A DNA stretch of 64,000 nucleotides, from the NCBI GenBank assembly GCA_026225945.1, contig JAMJFZ010001258.1:15369501-15433500 (forward strand), in the 5' to 3' direction. Below are positions 23,661 to 49,749 of the stretch, piece after piece. Within the stretch, counting starts at the first letter, position 1, and each line of letters starts with the position of its first letter. This stretch comes from Cricetomys ansorgei (lineage: Eukaryota; Chordata; Mammalia; Rodentia; Nesomyidae). Under the pieces are notes generated by a model, which made no database searches, was not told the DNA's origin, and saw only the letters and a program-made list of their open reading frames with translations. A program made the position numbers and the translations under genes.

Positions 23661-26394
23661 TTAAACACTAGACTGTTTCCCCTTGAAAGTTAAAGGACAC
23701 ACATTCCTTCCAAAAATGAGACCAGATTTAGGTGAGGAGGGATGGCAGTTTTAAACTGACTTCTTGAATCAGTTCTTGCACTTATTCTCTTGGAAGAATG
23801 GAGTCGTCGGTGGTAAGCTGACCACTGGGTCCCTTTCTCTTGCCCCCCACCATTCCAGCCTTCCTCATGGGAGGCCTCACTCCATACCAGACTACTCAAC
23901 ATGCTGCTTCCCTTCTAGCAACCTCTGGGACGCTGGGGTCTGTCAAGCTTGGTGACACTGAGCCAAGACCTGAGAGAAATTAGGAGACATTAAGAAAATG
24001 TCCCTCATCCCTGAACTGCTGGACCCTAAGGCACAAGGACACATTCAGATGGAAACAAGAAGCTCACGTCTTCCACCCTGGTTTCCCAAGCCTGACCCCT
24101 TTCCTGCAGTCTCCTCACCAAGTCCTTTACCTCTCTAGGCCCCTCCCCAACTGTCTCCAAGGCATCACTAATCACAGGCCCGTGGGCCTTGGGGACATCA
24201 GTTTCTGAGCCTTTGTTCCTCCAGAAACATCCCCACAGTGCTCAGCAGGGCTCCAGTCAGGACCCCAACAGAGCTGGCTGAAGGACAAGCAGAAAGGACC
24301 ACCAGAGTGAGACAAGCTGAACCAGCATGTAAAGACAAAGGGACAGCAAGAGAACAGAGCAGACAGAACACAGGGACTAACCAGGGACAAGTCAACAAAG
24401 CTACCTGAGGTCAGAAATGCCAAGGGAACAGGGATAACCCTGTGGAGAGGGACCCTAGAGCCAAGCTGTCCAGCATTCGTAGCCAGAGAGCTTCTTTGAG
24501 GAAAAGAGCCTTGGAAAGAGGCCATTGAGACCCTAGGTAGGAGAACACTCAAAGATCCATTTAGAGGTGGGTTAAAAGGAGACCAAGAGAAATTGGTAGG
24601 AACTGGAAAGACCAGGGCCTCTAAAACCCCTGGGCTACTTCTACCATCCCCACGCCTACCATCTAGGTGAAACTGGTCAGAGGGTCACTGCTGGTAGCCC
24701 TTGCTAAATTCTGCACCAAATTTTGAAGGATGAAAGACAACAGAGGTAGGGAACTTACCAAGGAGTGAGATAGCACCATCCTTGAGAAGTTCACATCATG
24801 AAAGGAGACAAGAGAACCCTCCCCCCAACCCTTGAGGGGATCTGGGGTCCAAGGAACACACTATGATGAGGACTATTACTTGGTGCAGATTACTGTTGTC
24901 TTAGACGTTTGAAGGGACAGAGGGATGAGTGGCAAGGTAAACTGGAAACACTGGAAGATCTGAGCTGGACTCTCCACACCTTAGCTGTATCACCGGGTTA
25001 ACTAATCTGAGCCAGGAACCTCAATGTCCCTTACAGCCATGGCTGCACCGATCCAGAGTAAGTCAACATTGAAGAATGAGACTCTCCCCAGAGCCCAGTG
25101 CTGTACCCATCTTCTTCCTCATGACAGTCCCTACCTTGCACAGACCTGGGCTCTGCTGCTTTCATTTGGTTTCCTTTCCAACTACCAGAAGTTCCTGAGG
25201 TTTGATAAAGACTGGGTTTCCTGCACGACCTGAAGTGTTGGAATCTGACAAATACTTGTCACAGGTGGGAGATAACAGTGCTGACTGTTACAGAAGCCCT
25301 TCCCCTAACAGTAAGCACACATCCAAACTATCCAATTGTTATTCTTTGCCCTAGGGCTTGTATTTAATACTCATCTATCTTTAACTTTGTTGGCTCATGC
25401 ATTAAGATGTCTGTTTCTAAATGCACCTCAAGCTGGGATTGGACTCCTGTCTGTGAAGGCATGTGAGCTCCACCCTCACTTGTGGGAACATCAAAAGGGT
25501 TTTTGGCCCAGAGGATTCTGGGGGTCAGAGATAGAGAGTGTCTCCCCATACTGGGTTGTCCCACTAGTAAGGATCCTTCCCCTCTCCGTTTCCTAACAGA
25601 TTCAGATTAATGATGGCTCATTCCTAATTGTCAAATTTCTTTTCCTTCATCCTGTGTCTAATCACCAGTGACAGAAACCATTACGCAAATGAGAGCAGAC
25701 GACTTCCCCCAACTGTTCGCGTTGGTAAAAACCTTGTAATTTAGAGCTCTGATTTGTAGGGGAAGCTGGTCTCCCCCAGGCATCCTGGGCATCTGCTCAA
25801 CTGATGCCCAGAACAGCCCCTCCCCCACCCCATAACTCTATACCCCCCCCAGCAAATATTTGACTTCACAAAACAGTAGTTTTCACTGTACTGCTGGTAT
25901 AAAAATAGGAGTTTGCAACATGGCTGACCCCTAGACAAGCCCAAGTCTCCACCTGCCTTGGCACATGATTCCCACGCTGCTAGCTAGAATGGGTGAACAC
26001 TGCAGCAGCAACGCTTCCTCTGCTGCAGGTAGAATCTGAGCCTAAGCAGCCCTAACCTAGGTGAGGGAAGATCATGCATCTCACCCCCAGGAGGAAGTGA
26101 CACAGCAGAACATCACTGAGTGATCCACAACTATCTCACCTGTGATGCAGAAGCATGCTGAAAGGAGCTAAGGGCCCTATACTCAAGGGTACACAGCACC
26201 CCTCCCACCAGCACCCTTCACCCTTAAGATGGCTTTCCAGGCAGCTTTTCCATGTCTCTAGCTGGAGCCCCAGAAGATTTCACCCTTCCACACCCTGTCG
26301 CCTGAGCCTGCCTGCCCACTGCCTAGGGAACAAGGCCTGAGGAGAGGGAGAGAACCAATATAATGTGGAAGAAAGGAAGAACAGGGGTAGGGGT

Positions 26395-26545
26395 GGGTTT
26401 GTAGCCAAAGAGCTAGGTTTGATCTTGACTGCCACTCTTCCCCTACTCTCTGAGCTATTTCTTCATCTGTGAAGTGAGAAGCTACCATGTAGGGTTGTGA
26501 GGGACAGGGCTTTAAAAGCAATAGGTACACATCAGGTGTCTAAAA
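26395..26545 (+). mobile_element. MIR element
   Basis: gatcttgactgccactcttc, tatttcttcatctgtgaagt and gtagggttgtgagggacagg. Confidence 0.65.
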
Positions 26546-28216
26546 TCAGGAGCAGCTATTACATCACACCAGGAACATGACCAATCCTACCACAGTCCTA
26601 AAGTTCATCTTCTCTCTCCTTGCCCCAAGCCACCCTAGGTCAAATCCAAACCAGGCACAGTACCCTGAAGGATCAACCAAGTAAGACCAGATTCCCTGTC
26701 ACATATCCCCAACACCTTTGAGGACAGAGCCAGGAACACAGAAGATCTGCTGAGAATGAAAACAATCTACTACAGTGGCCAAACTGATCCTGCTTTGCCT
26801 TGCTCTCTTGTTGCACTCCTTTCCCAAGAGATGGAAGCGTGGAGTTTACGGCAATCAACTGCCCAGCACTGGCTGTTTTTGAAGAGCTATACTTGAGAAG
26901 GTACCAGGACTATACATGCACATTGCATCAGAGCCCCCAGAATGGGGTACTAAAGACCCCCTCCAATATACACACAGGTATGCACAAACAAATGCATTCA
27001 TCTTCTCAGTCCATGGGGCTGTTAGCTGAGCTTCAGGGCCAAGAGCCACAGCTCAGACTATGGAGGTCAAACTTGGGGGAAAGGGGTAAAAAAGTGGGAA
27101 AGAAGAGAATGAAATCAAACTTCCAAATCAGATTTTAGAGAAAAGGATGAAAAGACTTGAGGTAAAGTGGACACAGGGCCACCACTGCCAAGCTGCAGGG
27201 GCCCCATTCCCACTGAACAGATGTGAATGATGGCGCTCTGTGTTGTGGTAACATTGAGCTGCCCAGCTATAAGCTGCAGCCCTGAGGAAGGTTCCCATAA
27301 GTAACTACCAACAAAAAGTAAATTCTATCTGCATGCTCTACCAGCTGTCCTACTCTAGCTGTCATGCGACGTTATGTTGGGTCTGGCAGAGGTGCTGGCT
27401 CTAAGAGGCAAGTGGACATTTTTGCCTTGCCCTGAGGTGGATGAAAGGTACTGAGTTAGCTGCCTAATCTGACCCCATTTCATCTACTCAGCCAGGAAGC
27501 TCGGCAGGGACAGGGAAGGACATAGGACCTGGAGGCTCGAGCCAGTCAGCCGTAGGTAGGCTGCAGTGAGATCTGACCACAATAGGATGGCTAAAATCCG
27601 AGTTTAAAAGCTATAGGCTAAGTCAGGCAGTATCTGCGGTTCACACTGTACTGTGTGAATGCTGACAAGGTAAGCAGTAGAGAACCTTGGTAAGCAAGAA
27701 GGATGGCAAGTGTGTACACACACAAGCAGAGGTTCACACCCCTGGAGCCCAAAGAAGTCAGGGCTAGAACTCCCTCAATGCCTAGAAACAGGACAAGAGC
27801 TGGTACTGAAAGAGAAGAGCTGCATGTGTCTGCAATTTGGAACATATGCACAATCCTCTGTTCTTAGGTTCTCAAGGTTTCCTTCTATGTATGGCTTGAG
27901 CTTGTAGTTCTCAACTGGAACCCTATCCAATCCTCTTCCACTAGAAGGCTATCTAGGCTTCCAGAGACAAGCCTCCTACTCAATGTCCCCATTAGGGTCC
28001 CAGCAGCTGTTGCTTCCTGGTCTGCAGCCTGACTATGCTGCAAAAATTGGCAGAAGGCAGACTGATGACCAGATTCATTCTGGCACCACAGCTCAGATTA
28101 AGTAGGGATACAAGAGCATCTCCTCTCAGGCTGAGGCACGGAGGCTTCAGGAGACAGGAGCTGAGAGCCAGAAGTGACATCCTGACCCAGGAAGAGGGAA
28201 CAAGAAACAGATACAT

Positions 28217-28265
28217 GCATGTGTGTGTATACACACATGCATATGCATACATGCACACACACACC
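28217..28265. repeat. (TG)n/(CA)n alternating tract
   Basis: atgtgtgtgtatacacacat then a CA tract. It is self-complementary (TG run against CA run) and lies about 310 bp downstream of the Hif1an stop codon in the 3' UTR. Confidence 0.8.
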
Positions 28266-28451
28266 CTGAGGTTGACAGACTAACACAGACATGATGACAA
28301 CCAGAAGCTGGGACTCCACACACTGAATGCAGGACTTTAGGGGGCAAAGAGGGAAGGTTCTGGGGCTCAAGAGGCAAGGGCGAGAAATCTTTCCAAATGG
28401 GAATGGAGTCAACTACCCTGCCTCGCCCCAAACACCTGCCTCCAGGGCCAT

Positions 28452-28458
28452 GGCAAGA
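28452..28458 (-). promoter_or_regulatory. miR-31-5p seed match (8mer) in Hif1an 3' UTR
   Basis: The minus strand reads TCTTGCCA about 115 nt after the stop codon, the complement of miR-31 bases 2-8 with an A opposite base 1. miR-31 repression of FIH is established in carcinoma work. That this is the functional site in this species is inference. Confidence 0.5.
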
Positions 28459-28573
28459 GTCCAGTCCATTAAGTGCAGCGTGCAATACTAGTGCTTGGAG
28501 TGTCCTGTCCTCATCAACGAAGCATGTGGACGGGATAGCAGTCACCTGGCAGGAGGCCTTGACCTCCAGCAGG

Positions 28574-37800
<9,227 letters not shown>

Positions 37801-38087
37801 TTAAGAAAGTAGGGCCTTGGGTTGGAGGAGCTCCCCCTAGGGGTGACCTGCAACACTACAGCCTAGTGCCCTCAGATACTGATGCCTCCGCATGCTCAAG
37901 CCTCCAGAGGCAAAGAAGGGGGGGCAAGTGTACCCGTGTTTACTCTCACGGGTGGGGAGAGAAGCCCACGCTAGACCCACTTAAAGAATCACTAGAAAAA
38001 TCAATTACCACATAGATCTTGGGTAAAGCTGTCCTGAAGGCTTAGGCCGATGATAAATGGCAAACTGAATTCATTCAGAATTAAGGG

Positions 38088-38215
38088 AAGATCAAGGGTT
38101 TATAGTCTCAGCTACTTCAGAGGCTGAAGCAGGAAGAGCACTTGAAATCAAGAGTTCAGAGCCAGCCTGGGCAACATGGCAAGCCACCATCTCTTAAAAG
38201 GAAAAAAAAAAAGTA
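38088..38215 (+). mobile_element. B1-like fragment
   Basis: ctcagctacttcagaggctg, agccagcctgggcaacatgg and ccatctcttaaaaggaaaaa. Confidence 0.7.
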
Positions 38216-38439
38216 AAAATCAAGAAATCAAGGGAAGGATTCTTTTGTTTAGTATCACATATGTAACCATCTCTCCTACTTATATCTATTCTGGCAATGA
38301 GACCAATGTTATTCAACCACAGACATCCACATTTTCAAATAATATATACTGGTTATATATAAAAAAAAACACCCCACCATATATCAATTGCTTTGTTTGC
38401 TTGCTAGACAGTTCTAATAAATGCTTAGAGGAGGCCAAG

Positions 38440-39030
38440 ATTTGCACCCCATGATGTATATGTTTAAGTCTCTTCCCTTAAATGACAGCAGGACCTGTGC
38501 ATATGCCAGAGTAGTGCTCCTGTAATCAGGTTACATTATATGGCAAAGTCCCTAGCCAGTCAATTTTGAGATCACCAAAATGGAGACTCATCTTGAGTAG
38601 GGTTGACATTATCTCTCTAGACCTTTAAATTTGGGCTTGTTGGTCAAGGAGAGAAGTCTTGGAGGTTTGAAGCCATAGCACATGCTGTCTGGTTTGCATT
38701 GAGGGACCATATATTCCCAGTGTCAGAGAATAACAGGCGAATTCTTTACAAGCTGAGAAAGACTATTGGCTGAGAGTAACATAGTTCTAAAAATAAAAAT
38801 AATTGAATTCTGCTGATAAGTGCCATGCATATAAAAGGATTTGGAGCCTCAAATGACACAATACACACCCTAATTTCAGACTGGTGAGACCCTGAGCTGG
38901 AGACCTAACTAACTGGAACCTATACTCCTGGGAAGTGTGAGATAATAAGTTGGTAGTGATTGGGCTGCTAATTTTGTGATTTATTTAAAGGACACTAAAA
39001 TAAAATATAACAATAGGCAGCAATAGAAAT
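38440..39030 (+). mobile_element. Old L1/MaLR-like 3' repeat
   Basis: attatatggcaaagtcccta, ctcatcttgagtagggttga, cagactggtgagaccctgag, tgtgagataataagttggt and aggcagcaatagaaattaat follow a well-known ancestral eutherian repeat end to end. Family name uncertain. Confidence 0.6.
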
Positions 39031-39199
39031 TAATACATTGTCTTAACTATATAATTATGCTACATAGTAACTATGATATAACCAACTGATAACTGTTATC
39101 TCTGTGAAGGACTTTGGAAGCAGTCACAGTTTTATCTGCAATGTTTGAATTTTTTCCAAATACACCAATTTATAATATTGGAAATTAAAAATAAATCAG

Positions 39200-39840
39200 A
39201 CCTAGAAATTCATATTGCTAAAATCAGAAATGAATGCAGAAACATAACACTGACCTTATAAACCTAAAAGGGAATATATAAAACACTATAAACAAGTATA
39301 TGCAAAAAATATAGAATCTTGATGAAACTGAGGAATTCTTATAAAGACACAAACTATAATATCTGATTCAAGAAGAACAGAAAAATATAACTGGACTCAT
39401 AGTAAAACAAAATTAGAAAAAAAAATTTAAATCCCATAAAAAAGCTTAAAACAATATAGACACCTTGATGAATCCTAACAAATACTTAAAACAGAATTAA
39501 TAACGATCTTTCAGAAACAGAGGAGGGAAGATTTCCAAGTCCATTCTATGAGGCCAGCATTACCCAGAAATCAAAATGAGATAAACACAGCAAAAGAAAA
39601 GCATATCAATATCCCTTAGGAATATACATACAGAAGTCTCTAGCAAAACAAATCCAGTACCATACAAAAAGGTTTACACACCATAACTAACTGGGATTTA
39701 TTTTTGGAATGCCTGGCTTGTTTAACATTTGAAACGTCAATCAATATAATATGTTAATAGAAGAAAAATGTCACATGGTCATTTCAGTATTCACACTAGA
39801 GTCTTTTTGACAGACTTCAACATGGCATCTTCACGATTAA
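39200..39840 (+). mobile_element. Old L1 ORF2 fragment (dead)
   Basis: tctatgaggccagcattacc, tgagataaacacagcaaaag, actgggatttatttttggaa and acatttgaaacgtcaatcaa correspond to the L1 ORF2 segment before and within the reverse transcriptase. Many stops; not functional. Confidence 0.75.
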
Positions 39841-39879
39841 AGAAGAGTTCCAAAGGACATGATCCAGACTGTAAAAAGA

Positions 39880-40078
39880 AAGGGGTGGTGATATGTCTCG
39901 GTTGGTAGAGTGCTTGCTAGCACCCACAAAACCCTGGGTTTGCTTGCAAGCACCATATGATCCAGCCGTGGTAATGTATGCCTGTGACCCCAGGGATTTG
40001 GAGATAGAGACAGGAAGATCATCCTTAGCTGTTTAGCAAATTCAAGGGCAGTCTGGTCTACATGAGACTGTCTAAACA
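39880..40078 (+). mobile_element. B4 SINE
   Basis: An ID-like head (gtctcggttggtagagtgct, tgctagcacccac) fused to a B1-like half (taatgtatgcctgtgacccc, gcagtctggtctacatgaga), the B4 arrangement. Confidence 0.85.
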
Positions 40079-40147
40079 AGAGGAAGGAAGGAAGGAAGGA
40101 AGGAAGGAAGGAAGGAAGGAAGGAAGGAAGGAAGGAAGGAAGGAAGG
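40079..40147. repeat. (GGAA)n microsatellite
   Basis: About 16 uninterrupted GGAA units at the tail of the B4 element. Tandem ETS cores; recently expanded, judging from its purity. Confidence 0.95.
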
Positions 40148-40149
40148 GG

Positions 40150-40202
40150 TTTACAAAATATTTACAGATCATATATATGATAAGAAAACTTCATCTAGAG
40201 TC
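40150..40202 (+). mobile_element. L1 fragment, left of the LTR
   Basis: tttacagatcatatatatga and taagaaaacttcatct are L1 sequence that resumes after the LTR at 40735. Confidence 0.6.
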
Positions 40203-40730
40203 TGTGGGGTTTGAGACCCCTGACTAGTGTGAGACCCTTGACACTAGGCCCAAGTTACAGGCAGAAGCCTAACAACAATTTCTGTAAGAAATACTTTTCT
40301 TAGACAAACAAGGCAGCTAGATGGCCTTGGGGCTGGAAAGTGGGCTTCCCCCTCCTGCAGGTGGCCCGTAGTCTTGGTCCCACAGCCTTGGGCTGAGGAG
40401 TTCCCTCCTCCCAGTTGCCCACGACCTTGCTATATGCCAGCACCAACCAATTTAGAGGTTAATTGGCCCTAACCTATCAAAGTGGGAAAACAATTTAGAG
40501 ACCAATCAACTTGTACCAACTTGGTCTGTGCTTAACTATGCAGCCCCTAGCAACCGTTTCAACTGTTGTAAATAAAAAGGCTTGTTTTCTGCCGCTCGGG
40601 GCCGCTTCTATCCTGCGTGTTAGAACGGTCCCAGTATACTGGAATAAAATCCTCTTGCGTTCGCATCGATATCCCATCTGTGAGTCTCTGTGGGGTTGCG
40701 TGTCCCGGTTTGGATCTCAGAGGTCCAACA
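40203..40730 (+). mobile_element. Solo LTR of a class-I (gammaretrovirus-like) ERV
   Basis: A 528-bp unit beginning TGTGGGG and ending CCAACA, flanked by a 4-bp target duplication AGTC (40199-40202 and 40731-40734). It contains CCAAT boxes (40447-40451, 40502-40506), a TATA-like AATAAAAAGG (40571-40580) and a poly(A) signal AATAAA (40643-40648). No internal retroviral genes remain. It is inserted in an older L1 whose two halves read through across it. Confidence 0.8.
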
Positions 40731-40734
40731 AGTC

Positions 40735-40850
40735 CATAAAGAACTCTTAGAACTCAACAATAAAAAAGGAAACCCAGTTTAAAATGAACAAAAACCTTGA
40801 ACAGACATTTCTCCAGAGAAGATCTATCATGCTGTGGAAGAAGAGGGCAG
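40735..40850 (+). mobile_element. L1 fragment, right of the LTR
   Basis: cataaagaactcttagaact, acccagtttaaaatgaacaa and tgaacagacatttctccaga continue the L1 ORF2 3' sequence interrupted by the solo LTR. Confidence 0.75.
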
Positions 40851-40979
40851 CTTGTTGCAGAAGGAACCATCTGAAGGATCACAAGACTATCTGTACTCAG
40901 GAAATAAAAGGGTCATTTGTGCAAACACCACTTGTTTACTTTTCCTGGGCTGAGGAAAGAACAAGTCTTTCTTGTCTAA

Positions 40980-41130
40980 GTCTTGGAGGAGAGCAGAAAG
41001 GAGGTTCCCAGCCAGGTGTGGTGGCACAGACCGATTCTCTTGAGCACTTTGGAGGTTTAGGCAGGCACATGATGATTTTGAGGCCAGTGTAGGCACGTGG
41101 TGAGATCTTTTCTCACAAAAACAAAACAAA
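40980..41130 (+). mobile_element. B1-like SINE (diverged)
   Basis: gccaggtgtggtggcacaga, ggaggtttaggcaggcacat and gtgagatcttttctcacaaa. Confidence 0.65.
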
Positions 41131-41689
41131 AGGATCAATGGAGGAAAAAGCAAGAAGATTCTTGGGTCCTTTCTTGTAACTGATTTCCAACTGTGTGGTT
41201 GCCTCTGAAGCCCTCTTTGTTTGGGTGCCAATTGTACCCGTTACTTTTTCACTGGTAACTGAACTCTCCTCCTGGTTCTCCTGCTCTGCCCCAACTGCTA
41301 CTGAGACAGATTCGTAACTTGGAGCTCTTTAACTCCCTAGCTCTAAAAGGTTAAAAAGGAAAAGATAGAAAGGAAGATTTCTTCGCAGCCCCTTCCTTAT
41401 GTGTCTGAAGCCTGGAGAACTGGACTAACATCTAACATCTATCCCATGTTCCATAAGCATGCCTTCCCATCATTGTCCTCTGCACTAACTGACAATTCCA
41501 ACTGACAACACTCTCTTAGATAGGGTTCCTAAGCTGTTCCCAGAAGTCCAAGCAGCCTGTAACCATAAGGAAGGCTGCACAGTACATAACATTTCTTGGC
41601 AGAGCGTCCGGCTGCACTTTCTCACAGCCTACCCGTTCACGTCAGCACATGTTAGCTTCAGTCCCACAATCCTTCTGTCCCTCCTGTGT

Positions 41690-42045
41690 TAGGTAGTTAC
41701 CCATCGCTGGGACGAAAGAAACCTGACAAAAACAACTTAAGAGAGGTGTTTCTTTCAGCTTACAGTTCGCAGGTCAGGCCGTCGTGGCAGGGAAGCCATG
41801 GCGACCGGAGCCTGAGAGCGCTGGTCACAATGCAGCCACTCACTACCCAGAAGAGGTAAAAGCCCGTCACTCAGCTCCCTTTCTTTTTTCTTCAGTCAGC
41901 AACCCCAGCCCGTGGTATAGGGCTGCCTATATTAAAGATGTGCTCTACTTCAATTAACCTAATCTGGAAGATCCCCCACAGTTGCCCAGAAGTCTGTTTA
42001 CAGTTGGTTCTAAATGCCGACAAAGTGAAAGTAACCTATTTCCCC
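41690..42045. mobile_element. Rodent L1 (Lx-type) 3'-end fragment
   Basis: tgtgttaggtagttacccat, cgctgggacgaaagaaacct, gtcgtggcagggaagccatg and tcagtcagcaaccccagccc follow the rodent L1-associated 3' repeat. Confidence 0.5.
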
Positions 42046-42139
42046 CACCCCAGAATTTACCTTTTTAAAAAAATTCTCTTTGCTACACATCACAAGTCAT
42101 CGAGTTAAGCAAATAAAAATGAGATACTACTGTTGTTTG

Positions 42140-42420
42140 CTTGTGGTCCTCTAAAGTATGTATTGGAACTTTAACCCCCAACACAATTGAGAGGTAAAGC
42201 CTAATGGGAGGAGTTCAGGTCACAGGGCCACCTTCATAGATGAGTTATTCTTATTATAAAAAGGCTTGAGGTAGGGGGTTCAACTGATGCTTTGCAAGTG
42301 ATCTTTTACCCTTTGCCTCCTGCCTTTTGCCACGGAACAACATACCAGGAGGCCCTCATCGGGTGTGGGCCCCTCAACCTTAGATCCCTCGGCATGGAGA
42401 GCTGTAAAAGATAGATCTAT
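42140..42420 (+). mobile_element. Old interspersed repeat (family unsure)
   Basis: tttaacccccaacacaattg, agaggtaaagcctaatggga, ggagttcaggtcacagggcc and attataaaaaggcttgaggt follow an ancestral mammalian repeat pattern. Confidence 0.5.
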
Positions 42421-42544
42421 GTCCTATTTTAAAAGTTCCTAGTCTCCAAACAGGGCAAGAGGGATGCCATCCACGCCCACCAGGCTGGTTCTAATGGCAA
42501 AGACAGAAGCAAGTGTTGGCAGAGACAGGAAGCACGAGAGGTCT

Positions 42545-43295
42545 TTAGATGCCAGGGGGATCAGAAATGGTGCAGCAGCTTTGAAAGACAATCTGGCAGT
42601 TTTTTAGAAAGTGGAACAGACAAGATATCCTACGAGTGTGCAAATCCTTACAACATCGTGGAGGGAATTGAAAACATATACCCAAGCTTGATGTGATGGT
42701 GTGTCCCTGTAATCCCAGCACTTGGTAGGCCAAGACAGGAGGATCTCAAATTTGAGTCCATTCTGAGCTTCAGAGTGAGTTCAAAGACAGCCTGAGTTAC
42801 AGAGTGAGACCTAAGCCAGCAAACAAGACCAAAGAGCAAGACAAACTCATAAAGACAAGAAGAAAGAATTGTATGATATAAACCCACATTTAAAAAACTG
42901 TACAGGAATGTTTATAGTAGCATTATTCTCAATAGCCCCAAAGTGAAAACAACCCACATAAAAATGTTCAAATGTATAAAGTGTTGTATATCCATACAAT
43001 AGACTATCACTTAGCCATAAAAAGAAACAAAATATTAATACAAACTGCAGCATATTCACATTATGTGAAAGAAGATAGACACAAACGCCATATACTATAT
43101 AACTCCATTTCTATAAATTCTCAGTTTAGGCAAAAAGCGTAGAAACAGAAAGTACACTGGTGGTTGCCAAGTGTGTAGAAGTGGAGAAATATGCTAACTG
43201 GTATGAGATTTCTCTGGGGGAGTGGTGAAACGTTTTAGAATTAGAAGTGATAGTTATATACCTTTGTAATGTACATTAAAAAATCATTATGCGCC
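42545..43295 (+). mobile_element. Old L1 3'-end, interrupted by a B1
   Basis: aaagacaatctggcagtttt, acaggaatgtttatagtagc, tatccatacaatagactatc, tagccataaaaagaaacaaa and gtacactggtggttgccaag are typical L1M 3' sequence. A B1 occupies 42688-42835. Confidence 0.8.
42688..42835 (+). mobile_element. B1 SINE nested in L1
   Basis: cttgatgtgatggtgtgtcc, ctgtaatcccagcacttggt and cagcctgagttacagagtga. Confidence 0.85.
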
Positions 43296-43307
43296 CCTAT
43301 CCTTTTT

Positions 43308-43442
43308 TGAGACAATTTCTCATAGCCCAGACTCACCTTAAACTCAGCTCTAGCTGGCCTTGAACTCCTGATTTTTCTGCCTTCACCTCTCAAGTGCTGG
43401 CATTACAAGAGGCATACACCATCTTGTGAGGCTTCTTGTATT
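43308..43442 (-). mobile_element. B1-like SINE (diverged)
   Basis: ttgagacaatttctcatagc, ctggccttgaactcctgatt and caagtgctggcattacaaga. Confidence 0.75.
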
Positions 43443-43457
43443 CTTTTAAAGAAGTAT

Positions 43458-43700
43458 ATTGGGCTGGAGAAATGTCTCAAAGCTTAGAGTATTGGCTGCT
43501 CTTCCAGAGGACCAAGGAACCAGGACCAGTGTTCAATTCCCAGCACCCCCATGAGGTCCAACAATCCACTGTAACTCTGGATCCCTTGTAACTCCAATTC
43601 CAGGGGGATCTGGTGGCCTCTTTGGCCTCCTCTGGCACTGCACACATGTGGTACACATAGACACTTGTAGGCACAACACCCATACTCAAATAATTTTCTT
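43458..43700 (+). mobile_element. B2 SINE
   Basis: tgggctggagaaatgtctca, ctgctcttccagaggaccaa and tggcctcctctggcactgca, with a duplicated 'gtaactc' segment in the middle. Confidence 0.88.
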
Positions 43701-44256
43701 AAAAAATTATATTGTACATAAATGATGTCCTAAATAAATAAATAACTTAGACCAACTTTGTTTCTTGAACCACATGAGCTCAGGGCTTGTTGTTAGTTAA
43801 ACGCAGATATTTTCAATTTAATTCTGATGACGTCTAGGGATTCTAGAAGTGGATAAAATGTAAGAGTACTCCTCCCAAAATTTATAAATTGAATACTGTG
43901 CGTCTGTGATTCTATTCCAGTGGTTGTGTTTTTAGAGTTTATGGACATAAGTGCATACTTGCAATGTGCAAAATATCCAAAATATTGAAATCTTTTTTTT
44001 TTTTTTTTTCCTGGCAAATGGTAGGCTTTGGGCTGTGTCAGGAGCAGCACCGCCTCGGGTACCAGGCTTGGAATTTTATGTTTGTTGGGTTGAGGTGACT
44101 GGGACACTTGGATGAATTGAGACTAAAGAGCCAACGCCCCAAGCGCCCACCGCCCAGGCGCTACCGCTGCGGAAAGGCCGCCAGGCGCGACGGGGGAGGC
44201 TCCCGCGCCGTCTCCGCGGTCGCCTTCGGCCCCGCTCGGCCACCGTGGCCCGCCTT

Positions 44257-49223
<4,967 letters not shown>

Positions 49224-49297
49224 GGAGGCTGCATGGGCTTCGTGCCCTCTATCTAGGACTCCCTCATTCCTAGAGGTTTAACCTTAATGAAATCTCT

Positions 49298-49303
49298 AAT
49301 AAA
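49298..49303 (+). terminator. Ndufb8 poly(A) signal
   Basis: AATAAA 75 bp after the stop codon, followed by GT-rich sequence (gtcagtgctgtgatatctgt). It gives a 3' UTR of about 95 nt, as expected for a compact mitochondrial-protein mRNA. Confidence 0.8.
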
Positions 49304-49611
49304 AGTCAGTGCTGTGATATCTGTGCCTCATTTCCCCAGGAATAGTCACTGCTGTGAGGAGCCTCATCCTGGTCCTTCCCCTCTACCTGCTGCCTGCCTG
49401 CCTGCTCTGAAATCAGAAGGTGGGAGGGGAGGTTAGGAAATGAGTGTAACAAAATCATTAGTGCATTTTATTGGGGCTGTGGAATGGTTGAGCGCTGCAG
49501 TTACACAGCAAGTAGCAAAGGGTTGGCCCGTCTCCCATTTACAGGACCGAAGAAGGAAGGTATACCAATTTCCCAATTTGAGACAAAATTTATTTCCTTT
49601 GAAAACTTTTT

Positions 49612-49715
49612 TTGTGGGAGGCGGCATATCTGTAACCCTAGCACTCAGGAAGCTGAGGTAGGAGGATTGCAAGTTTGAGGTCAACCTGGCCTACATAGGT
49701 TATAAAAATCAAAAC
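49612..49715 (+). mobile_element. B1-like fragment
   Basis: atctgtaaccctagcactca, ggaagctgaggtaggaggat and caacctggcctacataggtt. Confidence 0.75.
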
Positions 49716-49749
49716 AACCCAAAACTTTTAATTAATAGTTATTAGATTT

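Larger units (their letters stand above)
22640..28573 (-). other. Hif1an: Probable long 3' UTR of Hif1an (end inferred)
   Basis: About 6 kb directly 3' of the stop codon with no B1, B2 or L1 insertion, only MIR relics and one CA run; flanking DNA has a SINE every 1-2 kb. Selection against insertions suits a 3' UTR, and from memory the human gene extends several kb past its stop codon. On the minus strand AATAAA occurs at 22663-22668, and ATTAAA at 25368-25373 could be an earlier site. No open frame here looks coding. The exact 3' end cannot be fixed from sequence alone. Confidence 0.45.

Noticed and set aside
40079..40147. Regular array considered as a CRISPR or satellite
   Set aside because: It is a simple GGAA microsatellite at a SINE tail; there are no spacers, and this is a mammalian genome.
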